The notes below the pieces were generated by a model. The model ran no database searches and was not told the DNA's origin. It worked only from the letters and a program-made list of their open reading frames with translations. Position numbers and translations under genes: made by a program. DNA of 64,000 bases from Pelodera strongyloides (lineage: Eukaryota > Nematoda > Chromadorea > Rhabditida > Rhabditidae): positions 153,328-217,327 of the forward strand of contig JAANDG010000216.1 of NCBI GenBank assembly GCA_036852015.1, given 5' to 3'. Shown piece by piece: positions 48,056 to 58,900 of the stretch. Every line of letters starts with the position of its first letter. Within the stretch, counting starts at the first letter, position 1.

Positions 48056-50055
48056 TTATAACGTCAAACTATAATCATCAGTTTTATTGTATAAATTGAT
48101 AGTCCAATTATGTGTAGACCTAACAAGGGCAAGATCGAGAAAGGGAGCGGAGGAATCAGCAGTATTGGCCGCTTCGAGAATGAGCGAGCTAGGATAGATG
48201 GAATCAAGTATATCGAGAATGTTATCATCATTATAGAAAATAGCTATGTCATCCATATATCTAAACATGGACATCTTATAGCCGAAGGAAGAATTCAAAA
48301 AGCTTTTAAAGTATTTAAATTCAATCATACAAAGAGTTAAATCAGCAAGTAAAGGAGAAGAGTTACCTCCCTGAGGAACTCCTTTGATCTGGTGGAAAAT
48401 AATGCCCTGGAATACTAGATAACTATTTTTAACTATGTAGCGTACCATGTTTTTAACTTCACTCGAAGAGAAACAGTTAGCAGACGGAGCATCAGTATAG
48501 TAACTTTTCTTAAATCCTACGTTAATAAGAGATTTACCGGAGTTTTTAAAACATATATCCGTTAGTTCTAGGATGCTATCAATGACACAATCATGAGGTA
48601 AGTTGGTAAAGAGACTACTAAAGTCCAAGACTTTGACTTTATGGAAACGATGTATAAGTGTAGAATTACTAATGCAAATGGAATTATCTATAGAAATGAA
48701 ATTAGTTTTATTACTGCTCCAAGTTTTACTAGCATTACAGTAGTTTTTAAAATGCAAACGGAAATGTTTCAGTATTTTCTGAAGAGTAATCGAAAGGTTT
48801 TTGAGAGAGCTGTGTTTAGCAGCTGTGATGTAACGCATTTTAATCGATTTTTTATGCAATTTAGGAACTGCGTAAATGTTAGGAAGTTTGCGATCGGTAT
48901 CAGAGCTTTTTATATTAAGAATGTTGGAATAGTAAATATGACGGGATACAATATTGTCCTGTGACTCGAGATGATACGGAGAGTAAGTATCGTTACCTTT
49001 ATATTCGAATGAACCGTTTTCGTTCTTAGCAATACCTAATTCTGTATGAAGGAAGTGTGAATATAAAAGAGGGCAAGAGAAACAAAAGTTAGCGGACGCC
49101 TTATCTACGCATGTAATAATAAACTGTCTCTTAATATGGTTAATTTCTTTGTAAATAGAGCAGTTAGAGTTAACATGAGGTTTACGAAAACCTTGGATGA
49201 CTTCATTTAACTTTTCCCATATGGGAACAGAACAATTAAGCGTACTAGTGTATTCATTGAGGTTTTTAGACAAGTCATTGAAAAGTACGTGTAAATGTTC
49301 TTCTAGTATTTTACTGGAAAAAGGTTCTCTGAACTTGGTTCCTTTTGAAAGAAGAGTTGTGGCTCTAGGGAAGCGGGATTCAAATATTTTGCAATTTCCA
49401 GAGATTATATGAAGAGTACCGTCGATATCGATTTTTTCTTTAGTGTTACAAAAAGAAAGGTAATCCTTACAATTACAATGAACGTGGTTAACAGTAGGGT
49501 TGTTAGCGACAGTCTTGTGATTAAATAGGCGAGGTCCTAAAGGAGTGTTATATTGATTTTGGTAGCAAATACGGGGTAAAAATGGAAGCGGGATATTATT
49601 AGAGATGAAAGTGTTACGGATGAATCTATTTATGGCGTATTTGAGATTAAAGCCTTTAGAATCGGTACAAATAAAGGGAATTTTGATGCGAAAATCCGGT
49701 TTAGACGGCTTGGTATTTCTATCTTTAAGAGTTTTAGAAGCGCAAGAATTGCCACATATTGCTTCTACATTACGTCTGAAATAACTAGAGTGTTCATTAG
49801 AGAAATAATTTCGAACCAGGATCTTTTTAGTAGATTTAGCCAACCGGTTTTTGAGAGAAACAAGTGTTTGGAAATCAGTAGGATGGGATAAGTTTGGAGG
49901 AGTAGTATTAATAGACAATCTACGTTTCATTTTATTACGGGGACCTCGGTTTTTAGGTGGCCGAATTATGTTAAGACAGAAATATGGAATGTTATTATTA
50001 CCAAGATTTTTCTTAGAGTAGTCACTAATGAGTCCGAAGCCTTTAATATGATCGT
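48056..50055 (-). pseudogene. Penelope-like reverse transcriptase (broken)
   Basis: The longest intact stretch is 624 codons (49930-48056), and the frame is open upstream to about 50130 (AYPYGLNDHIKGFG). RT motifs in order: AVPKLHKKSIKMRYI, DFSSLFTNLPHD (motif A), GVPQGGNSSPLLADL (motif B), FRYMDDIAIF with catalytic YMDD at residues 558-561 (motif C), and SAPFLDLAL. Right after DDYS the frame shifts: the neighbouring frame continues FDVIRFPMYDSHI, the start of the thumb, and shifts again before YPKDVVLKTIKKSFNKYL near 47860. In life such RTs use telomeric or GIY-YIG-nicked 3' ends as primer. Confidence 0.85.
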
Positions 50056-50445
50056 TTAAGCCGTATGGGTAAGCAGTGTTAAGAAGTCTAATCCAAAAGA
50101 GTTCTTTATCCTTGCGAATACAGTTATTCTTGTTTCATCTAAACAGTCTAATATATGTATAGTAAATAGTTTAACATCGGAATTTGCTTGACATTTTGAG
50201 AAATGACGATACAGAATGTTTTCTTGTGAATTTTTATTGAGATGATAACGATGTTGACTAAACCTGCTTTTCAAAGAGCGCTTTGTCTCACCTACATACT
50301 GCATATTGCAGTTATCACAAGTTAGACTATAGATAACCCCTTCGCTGGAGCAATTACTAATACTAGAGGGGAAAGTATGAGAGAAGTATCTTGTTGTGCT
50401 GCTACGAATGAGTTTTTCAAAAGAGATCATGGGCAAATTTTGCAA
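50056..50445 (-). pseudogene. GIY-YIG endonuclease domain of the Penelope-like element
   Basis: VIYSLTCDNCNMQYVGETKR contains the GIY (VIY) and YIG (YVG) motifs plus a CxxC. RSLKSRFSQHRYHL supplies the catalytic-region Arg and two His, giving the CCHH pattern of the permuted clade. Just upstream, in another frame, lies a PCKSSRCKICP Cys cluster, so a 1-nt loss is likely near 50430. A second shift near 50130 ends this frame at 50056, while the RT frame picks up the expected continuation. Confidence 0.8.
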
Positions 50446-51404
50446 CGGGACGATTTACAGGGATTGCCAAAAGACTGTGTGCTTCAATAGACGTAAGCTT
50501 AGATTCGGGCCAATCTTTTTAGAGCTGAAACAGTTTGGGTGTGGTAGTTTGCTGTGGTAGTGTTAGGGCATAAGAATTCACCTCAGTCCGCCGCCCTCGG
50601 CTTCAGAGGATAGGTTGGGTAATGGAAAGAGCTTTTAGAATCTGAGAAACTTACATGGCGGGTTCAAGCTAGAGAACTCTACCACGTTGACACGAAGGAC
50701 ACCGAGCGACATTCTCCCACTTTCCGTTTACAACCATGAACCGGAGAATGCCTCTTACAGTGTTCGTGGAATACTTGAGTATAACCACTACCTCCATAGT
50801 GCCGTGTGGAAGCCGATATCAGATAGTAAGTAAAAAGAAGTAGGTTTTAAGATAGAGACTATCCGGGGATCAAAGCAGTCCGAAAGATGGAATTATAAAG
50901 GGCTAGCAGTAGAAATTACTGCAAAAGTGACGGTAATACAAAAATTACCTAATAATATTATAAATGTTGAAATTAACAAGTGAACATGAAAATTATAATA
51001 TATAAAAACACAAATAAATAAGTAAAAAGAAAAAAGGGAGAAAAAAAACGAAAGAAAGTAAGGGCCCTTGAAAGTAGTGAATAAACGGGACGTGTTTGAA
51101 GGTTGTAAAATGATTGAAAGAAAAGCGAGGCGGCAAATTAACATAAAATTGAGGTATTAAACTTAATTAAGGATAAAAGAAAGAAAAGCAGAAGCATGTT
51201 TAAGAGTGAAGGAAACATAGTTCTGTAACATATGAACAACAATAAAGAAACGGAAATATAGCAAAAATAAGTAGAATAGAATCATGAGAGATGTAATCAG
51301 TCAAGTAAGTACAGTATTAGGACTAAAAATAAGCGTGTCAATAATGACATGAATTCCATGTAGCAACAATGTTTAGTCACAAGGACAAAACCCCGTACAC
51401 TACT

Positions 51405-51485
51405 TGGGTATAATAATGCCACGAGGGCACGGGGAAAATTATGCCACGAGGGCACGGGTAACATTATGCCACGAGGGCACGGCTA
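51405..51485. repeat. Minisatellite, about 27 bp x 3
   Basis: Three copies of TTATGCCACGAGGGCACGG spaced 26-27 bp apart, in the 5' leader region of the Penelope-like element (minus orientation). Confidence 0.8.
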
Positions 51486-51919
51486 TCTAGATAGATTCTA
51501 GATAACAAGAAGCAAGAAAAGAGACTAAGTAAGGGACAGAGCAAACCTAAGTCTAGAGAGGGGTGCAAGGTGTAGGAAAAACAAATAAAGCTGAGATACA
51601 TAGAAGCTCACATTACGAGTCGAAATAAATAGTTGGATATACAACGATAATGGAAAGGGGAACCTGAAGTACTGTGTACTGTGTGATGTGATGTATGGCG
51701 ACCAACTAGCCTAAAAGGAAAGGAAGCAAATATAGTGCGAATATTAGTCAGTATAAAAGAGTATTCAACATAGAGAGGGGATATCATAGAATTGTCAGCG
51801 TGGAAAGAAATAGATAAAACATAAAATATTACAAAATTAGGTAAGGAAGGAGGAAGATCTTATAGCAAGCTAGTGGGGCAGCGAAGCCTCCAACAGATGC
51901 GAGCCAAGATCCAATAACA

Positions 51920-52250
51920 AATAAAAGAGGAAGCAAATTGGGAAGATATAAGTGAATAAATTCAACAAACAAACTAACGTGAATATACCATATGTAATAC
52001 GGTAACCCCGTTTCGACCCTTCGCATACGAGGATTTTGCCACCGTTGGGTCTCATCAGTGCGATGACGGTAGGCTTAGGCAGTGAGAAAGAAAGGTAAAG
52101 TAGATATTGAGAAAGGGATAGAGAGACAAATGTTATAGAGTATGTAAAGAAACATATAAGGTTATAGAGTAAAAAGTGTACAAAATAATAATAAAAACCG
52201 AATAAGAAACTAACCTTGACCGCGGGTGTAATAGTACCTGAATATCCTTA
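51920..52250 (-). repeat. Repeat B, right copy (pLTR-like)
   Basis: 331 bp, direct copy of 47116-47441; carries AACA and A insertions relative to it. Confidence 0.85.
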
Positions 52251-53143
52251 TGGATGAGCGGCAGTACGTCGATGATTTGGAATAAATTGCTGAATATTCC
52301 CACAATAAGTAGGTGTGCAATGAAGGAAAACCTTCGGCACTAACTCGGCAAGTTAGGCCCAACACAGCTAAATGGGGATGCTCAGCAAAAACGCTCGTGA
52401 TTTGCTGGACTAGCATATATGTATAGCAGAAGGTACTCGTTATCGCGCATAGACCGTGCCGTCATGGTCATGAGTTCAATTACAAAAGTATATATAATTA
52501 TAATAATTATTACCGTACCTAACTGTTCTATTATGAGATAAATAGCAAATCTGCTAATTGGTGGCGATAACCTTTAAAGACAACAAGTTTAGTAATGTTT
52601 GGTGCAGCTTTGTATCAAAATTAGCTTGGACATTATTCAGCAAGAACGTTCACCCAATAGCCGATGGTAGATGACGTAGTAGATGCTGATTATATAATTT
52701 ATATGTTATGAAAAGGGTGGAAGGTTATTACAAAACCTCCATCACTAACAATAAGAAAAGGGAAATTCTTGTCACTTCTGCGCAGTATTTCTGTTCTTTT
52801 TTTAGAAACACCAAAGTCCTGCTCTAGTTTCATCCATAAAAAGGAAACATAGAGGGTAATAACTTCAAACCTATAAAGATTTTTGGTCAGTCGCTTGCAC
52901 CTTTATAATTAGTGTACATATTGTGTACGTGGGCCGGTCCTTTGGCGTTTGGCTTCTAATAAGTATAGTAGGGATAAAAAGGTCGCGTCAAAAAATTTCC
53001 TTTTAACATAATACATCATTTATTACGCATATGAAAAATTAATTGCGCAAGATTTGTCAAAATAAAACCAATATTTTTTTGGGTGTTTGTACCGTGGGTG
53101 CGCTCTTGAGGACGAATAGGAAATTACTTTACGAATTAAATTA
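52249..53143 (-). repeat. Repeat A, right copy
   Basis: 895 bp, direct copy of 46222-47115, beginning exactly at the outer end of repeat B and ending 13 bp before the TTAA MITE at 53156. Placement (A-B-body-B-A, all direct) is that of an extended target duplication. Confidence 0.85.
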
Positions 53144-53155
53144 AAGATAAATTAA

Positions 53156-53578
53156 TTAAAGGGTCAGGCCCATTTCAAATGACCCCTGTTTTTGATGATT
53201 CCATCTGATTCTCCGTGTCAAATATGGTAGGATACGATATTTTTCTAATTTTCAAGCGCAAAATTCACGCAGTATTCAGCTAATTTACCATGGCTAGTCA
53301 TACTCAACTATATATCGCTGTTGTCACGCCCCTCGGCGCTAATTGGGCAATATGCTATATTGGGCGTGGCAATTGCGATATTGGCCAATCAGCGCAACTG
53401 GGCGTGACAACTGCTATAGATAGTTGGGTATGACTGGCCATGGCCATGGTAAATTGCTGAAAACTGCTTGAAAATAGCGACTGAAAATTGGAAAAAAATT
53501 CAGCCTACTATATTTGAACCGGAGAATCCGATGAAGTCATCAAAATAGGGGTAATTTGAAATGGGCCTGACCCTTTAA
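53156..53578. mobile_element. TTAA MITE, AGGGTCAGGCCC family
   Basis: TTAA-AGGGTCAGGCCCATTTC and GAAATGGGCCTGACCCT-TTAA; palindromic, 423 bp, second full copy of the 4058-4471 family and better preserved at its ends. Confidence 0.85.
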
Positions 53579-53994
53579 TTGTCAAAATTTGTGCAAAATT
53601 TCCGCCTTTTTTATTTTATTAAAAAAATGTTATGCCCAAAACTCTGATTTCTTTTTTATACGTAATAACGATGTACTAAATTTAGTTGAAATAATTGTTT
53701 CTTCCACAAAAAGTTAATCATGCATGCAAAAGACACCGAATAGTTTCTACTTTTAAAAATTGCTTTTGTATGGGGGACTAAATGTTGCACGATCCATTTA
53801 TAAAGCCACTCAAACTGCCAACTACATTATTCCTATATCCATACCCATAACATCTGTAATTTTAAAAACTGTAAACAAAATAAGTTTTGTTTTTACACCC
53901 TTACAATTAGATTTTAAACTGTGCGCAATTTTCACGGCTAAGGAAAACGAAATAATTGCCGAAGTCACAGAAAAACCGTGGTTAGTCACAAAAT

Positions 53995-54095
53995 GTTTTT
54001 TTTTACCAAAAAAACATCTGGTGGCTGGTTCGGGACTGTTTATGACCATTTCGTGACCAACTGATGACGGTTTTCGATGAACCTTGCAATAGAAC
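53995..54095 (+). repeat. GGTGAC-type dispersed repeat, partial copy C
   Basis: CATCTGGTGGCTGGTTCGGG followed by CGTGACCAACTGATGACGG resembles the 31480-31690 repeat. Confidence 0.45.
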
Positions 54096-54276
54096 CCGAC
54101 TCGACTTTCTATACATAGTCGAATGGGAGTCCAGGATCTATTGGTGGGTGCATTGTGCATTCTTTCTCCAGAACTTTTTATTTTGAGTACTTTTGCTGAT
54201 ATTTCCCGAAATTGTGTCCCTCAGTGATTGGTACCGTGTCATTTTTCTTATCTTTTATTTGATAGAAAAGTTGAGG

Positions 54277-54552
54277 TCAAATACACCCACAAGGGTCATT
54301 CGGTCCTGATTCGGACGTTGCATTCGACTGATAAAGCAAGTATTGCAGATTTTTATGCTCTCTGAAACGACCATCGTCCTTTTTAGTTAATTTAGGGCTA
54401 GAGATCTCTCTTCGGATACAAACTTTTAGTAGGACCCTTGTAAGGTCATTTATAAGGTCGGCACGCGGCACTGTATGCTTTGCTAAATAATCTAGCAATC
54501 GTCGGGGTTTATCACCTAGTTGCAAAGTCACGAGGTGCTGTGTATCAGCCAT
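54277..54552 (-). CDS. Small single-exon ORF with CaaX-like end, unidentified
   Basis: 91 codons from ATG 54552, with good amino-acid mix: MADTQHLVTLQLGDKPRRLL, then helical basic stretches, ending NDPCGCI. A T-rich stretch with CAG (GCTTTTGCAAACAG) 12 nt upstream fits a spliced-leader acceptor. The last four residues CGCI have Cys at -4, the prenylation position, although Gly and Cys are not ideal. The opposite strand is closed by stops, which favours this direction. No family recognised. Confidence 0.5.
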   Translation of the reverse strand: MADTQHLVTLQLGDKPRRLLDYLAKHTVPRADLINDLTRVLLKVCIRREISSPKLTKKDDGRFREHKNLQYLLYQSNATSESGPNDPCGCI

Positions 54553-54609
54553 ATGTTGCCTTTCTGTTTGCAAAAGCGTAAATATTCCAAAGCTACGTAC
54601 CAATTTGGA

Positions 54610-55930
54610 TCACAATTCGCTCATGTGACTCTCTTATATGACGTACGTGGCGTACAAAACACCAATCTAAATTGACGTTCCAAATGGTATTAATGATATT
54701 TAATTACTGCATTCTGCTATATAAATACTATATTCCTATAATCACAATATTCTAAGGAGAAATCTTGGTCTGTCCTGGTAGGAGTCGAACCAAACCAAAC
54801 TTTTCGCGATCTATGGACTGCTGTCTACAGAAAGCTGAGACCATGTATTCAAATGTCGATCGATCTTTGATTAAACTTCTAAAAGTCGCTTTACTGCCCT
54901 TGTTTTGCTCGCACCTTGTACACATCTCGTTGTCCCGCCAATCTCGACTATTTGCCTACTGCTCTTATCTCTTATCAATAGATAGGGGCTCCCCCTCCAT
55001 ACCTTCAAAAAGCCCTCCCAACACCGAAAACAGTCTCTTACTCTGAAGCACCCTTCCCCACTCGTCTATGTGGAATCGATCAACGTTGGTGTAATATCCC
55101 CGGATAAGTATGAAGTCGGAATAGGAAATGGGGTTTCAGCTGTCGACTCCTTGACTTCAACGTTGTCCAGAACCCCCACGCAATTGAGCGACTCAACCGT
55201 ATGTCAAAATAAAATATATGAAATAAACCGAAAGTGAACGTACACCTGTTACACATGTGTACTCATCTTGTAAGCGTTTCTCGTGCATTTTCATCTAGTA
55301 AGCGAAATCGCAGATGGTGAAAATAGCATAATGTCATCGTATTTTATTGAAAATGACAATATTAGACATAAGATATTGCAAAAACTAAGTCAAGTTTGGT
55401 TTGGTTCCCGCAGTAGGCGTTGTTTCTCTAATCGTAGATGTTTGAAGCAAATATAAGGAAATCCATTTCTTGTACATGAATCATGACTTAGAAATGAGGC
55501 GAGTGTCAGGTATTGTCTTTGTGCCGTTTTGTGACTTGAAGTTTCAAAAGAGAGTCCACGTGGAATTGTAAACCAGTGACGATGTCACACCTTTGCAGAA
55601 TTTCTTTTATGAATACTTATGGAATCATCAGTTGTCAAAAAAGACTCTTCGCCTTCCCATGAATTCTGCAAATAATGCTTTAACCTTTCCTCAATATCTA
55701 TTGACAATATTTTAAATAACTAATGTTTGAAGTATAAAAAACAGTTGTTTTCTGCCCCCTTTTTTCCAGTTGTTTTTAAATTGCTTCTAAACGATCCCTA
55801 ACTGTGACTCTGGAAAGTCAACTTTATCTGTCTCTTTTTTTATCATTCACGTATATTTTCTGTATATTAAAATGGCGTTCGCGTTTTTCATTGTTGAAAT
55901 ATACTTTATGCGTACCCTATAATATACAGT
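54610..55930. other. Intergenic, no gene supported
   Basis: The ORF at 54765-55046 lacks splice or start support. A GGTTCGACTCC B-box-like string at 54777-54791 (minus) does not fold into a tRNA arm. Otherwise AT-rich. Confidence 0.4.
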
Positions 55931-55989
55931 ACCCCATTGCAGAGCGTCTTCCACAGATCGCCTCTCACACTCTGCTGATTGTTCATTGG

Positions 55990-58900
55990 ATGCTAGCTGC
56001 CTGTGCTTCTTCTCACTCACACACGCGCTCACCAAACAGAGCGCATCACCCAGTGGTGGACAAGAAATTGCGTGTAATCGATATCTCCCACCAGCAACTA
56101 TTGTAAGTTATATTGTTTTAATTCCGCTCGGACCTTAGGATGCTAGATCAATTTTCCCGCCGCACATGTTTTGAAGACATTGTGGCGCCCGATTAATCGA
56201 TTAATTTATTTAAAAAAAAAGTTGGACAGATGGGTTGACTAGCGTATAGACGTGATGCAAGAATCCGGTTCTCAGCAAGAGGCTACAGATATCATGAGGA
56301 TATTTCTCCCTTGCAGTTCCCTTCCCGCTGTGGTAATTGAAAACCGTCTCACGGTAGAGCACCTGATCGCGGATGGCAACCTCCTCAACGAGAATTCCCT
56401 TCACATCCCACGCTTTCCTCGACTACTCACGCTCTCTATAAATAATAACAAGGTAAGTTTTCACATAGAAAAGGTAGCGGTTTTGTGGGAGATGAACGCC
56501 AACCTGAACATTATCCCTATTTTTTTTCTGCGAGAAAACTACGAGAATGACACCTTGGTATCTCCCCTCCCAATCAAACAAGACACGTTTATCATTCGCA
56601 AGTTTTCGATGCATTTTGTTTTTCGATTAGTTTTATGTTCTGCATGTCCCTAAGTCGTGAACAAGTATTGATTTCTTATATGAGACAACGTAGACCATAT
56701 CATTTCTAGATTCGCAACGTCGGTCTGTTGCTGCAGCATCTGCAGGAGGCGTGTCCGTCGCTTGAATTCTTGTCCCTGATTGGCAATCCGGGCTGGCCGC
56801 ACCCTATTCAGAATAGTGATATACACACGTACAAAACTCACAGGTGAATTATTTGGTGAAACTCACTCAGATGAACTCACAGGTGAACTCATCCAAGAAC
56901 GCATACGATGAAGACGCATGAAACGTTGGCGTATGTAGCAAACCACTGGAACGTACATTTTCGTAACGTGCACATCACGACACAAGTTCGTAACGTGCAC
57001 GGCCTTAGACCACTCGGCCATAAAGCGCATGTCTAATAATCGAAAAGAAACATTGGGTGGTGAAGCGGATATAGTCGAAATTGCGCGGCTGGGTGCGCGG
57101 TTGGATGGGGGCCCCCTGCGCGGTTGGCTGGGGGTGCGCTGCGCGGTTGAGGACCAGAGCCCCGAGGCACCGTGCACCCAGCCGCGTAGTTTGCAAACTA
57201 CGCGGCTGGCCGGGGCCCCTCTGCGCGGTACGCGGCTGGCTACGCCCGCACTCCAATTTGCGCGGCTGGGTACGCGGTGCGCTGCGCACCCAGGAACGTA
57301 GTTTATATAGTAAGTTATTCAGCAGCGTAAACACCAATACAGACTTCTTGTGCATAATTATGCTAAATTTGCACTTATTATAGATTCAATTGCCTTTATC
57401 CTTCACTTTATTCCTTATATCCTTTAGGAAACTATACAATAATCAATAAACTTTTGAGTTAACTTTCTTCCTCATGACTCACATTTTGTTGTTATTCGAT
57501 TAATTGCGCGCATATTTCTTATTAATATCTTGCCCCGCATGATGTAATAGGCTCCGCCCACCATCATCAGTACTTAAGTGGAGGTTAGGTTAACTCTTAG
57601 CTGCTTTGACGGTAGTCCCGGTTGCTGGGGCTCATCTCCAGTTTGTTCTGTTGCAGAACAATCTCCCCACACCTCAGTTGCTGAGGACCTGTACTCCTAG
57701 TGTCCAGTTGTTGGACATCACCTCTTCTCTCTTTTAACTAAATAATATCACCAACTAAATAAAGATTGTTCGAAAGACCCGCGTGGCACATCGAGCACCC
57801 GCAGAACACGGTACGCACATGGTGCACCGTCCCTTCTGAATCTACGCCGCCCGCGCAGACCAGTAGTTGCTACTGTATCTGCACCGAAGTTCTTCAATTA
57901 TGGTTGCTGAAAGCCACATCTGATGTGGTTCTCCTCTTCGTTCGCAACAGCTGCCTGTGGTGCAACTCTTCAGAAGCAACCGTTGCGGTTGTTCCACTCG
58001 TGCGTCAATTGTTGCTATTTGACCGCCCTTTGCGAGACAGAACAGTTGCTGTCAGTCTCCCGTCGTCGTCGTCCAGAAGTCGTCGTGCACTTCCTGGATC
58101 CTCTTCGAGGCTGCACAGTTGCTGTGAGTCTCCCGTCGTTGTCGTCCAGAAGTCGTCGTGCACTTCTAGGACCAGCTCCGAGACTGAGTTGCTGTCAGTC
58201 TCCCGTCGTCGTCGTCCAGAAGTCGTCGTGCACTTCCTGGATCCTCTTCGAGGCTGCACAGTTGCTGTGAGTCTCCCGTCGTTGTCGTCCAGAAGTCGTC
58301 GTGCACTTCTAGGACCAGCTCCGAGACTGAACAGTTGCTGTCAGTCTCCCGTCGTCGTCGTCCAGAAGTCGTCGTGCACTTCCTGGATCCTCTTCGAGGC
58401 TGCACAGTTGCTGTGAGTCTCCAGTCGTTGTCGTCCAGAAGTCGTCGTGCACTTCTAGGACCAGCTCCGAGACTGAACAGTTGCTGTCAGTCTCCCATCA
58501 TCGCCATCCAGAAGTCGTCGTGCACTTCCTGGATCCTCTTCGAGGCTGCACAGTTGCTGTGAGTCTCCCGTCGTCGTCCGTCCAGAAGTCGTCGTGCACT
58601 TCTAGGACCATCTCCGAGACTGCACAGCCGCCTGTCAGTCTCCCGTCGTCGCCGTCCAGACGTCGTCGTGCACTTCTGGACCATCTCCGAGACTGCACAG
58701 CCGCCTGTCAGTCTCCCGTCGTCGCCGTCCAGACGACCATCTCCGAGACTGCACAGCCGCCTGTCAGTCTCCCGTCGTCGCCGTCCAGACGACCATCACC
58801 GAGACTGCACAGCCGCCTGTCAGTCTCCCGTCTCCCGTCGTCGCCGTCCAGAAGTCGTCGTGCACTTCTGGACCATCTCCGAGACTGCACAGCCGCCTGT

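Larger units (their letters stand above)
47442..51919 (-). mobile_element. Penelope-like retroelement body, permuted-domain type
   Basis: Minus-strand order is an N-terminal zinc/GIY-YIG region (about 50520-50056), then reverse transcriptase (about 50055-47800). Classical Penelope elements have GIY-YIG at the C-terminus; the N-terminal arrangement with a Cys-Cys...His-His pattern matches the Hydra/Naiad/Chlamys clade. At least four frameshifts break the reading frame. The region upstream of GIY-YIG (50520-51919) is noncoding and includes a three-copy minisatellite. Confidence 0.85.

Noticed and set aside
54770..54850. tRNA on the minus strand (GGTTCGACTCC)
   Set aside because: Only the B-box-like string is present; T-stem pairing fails and no A-box lies at the right distance.
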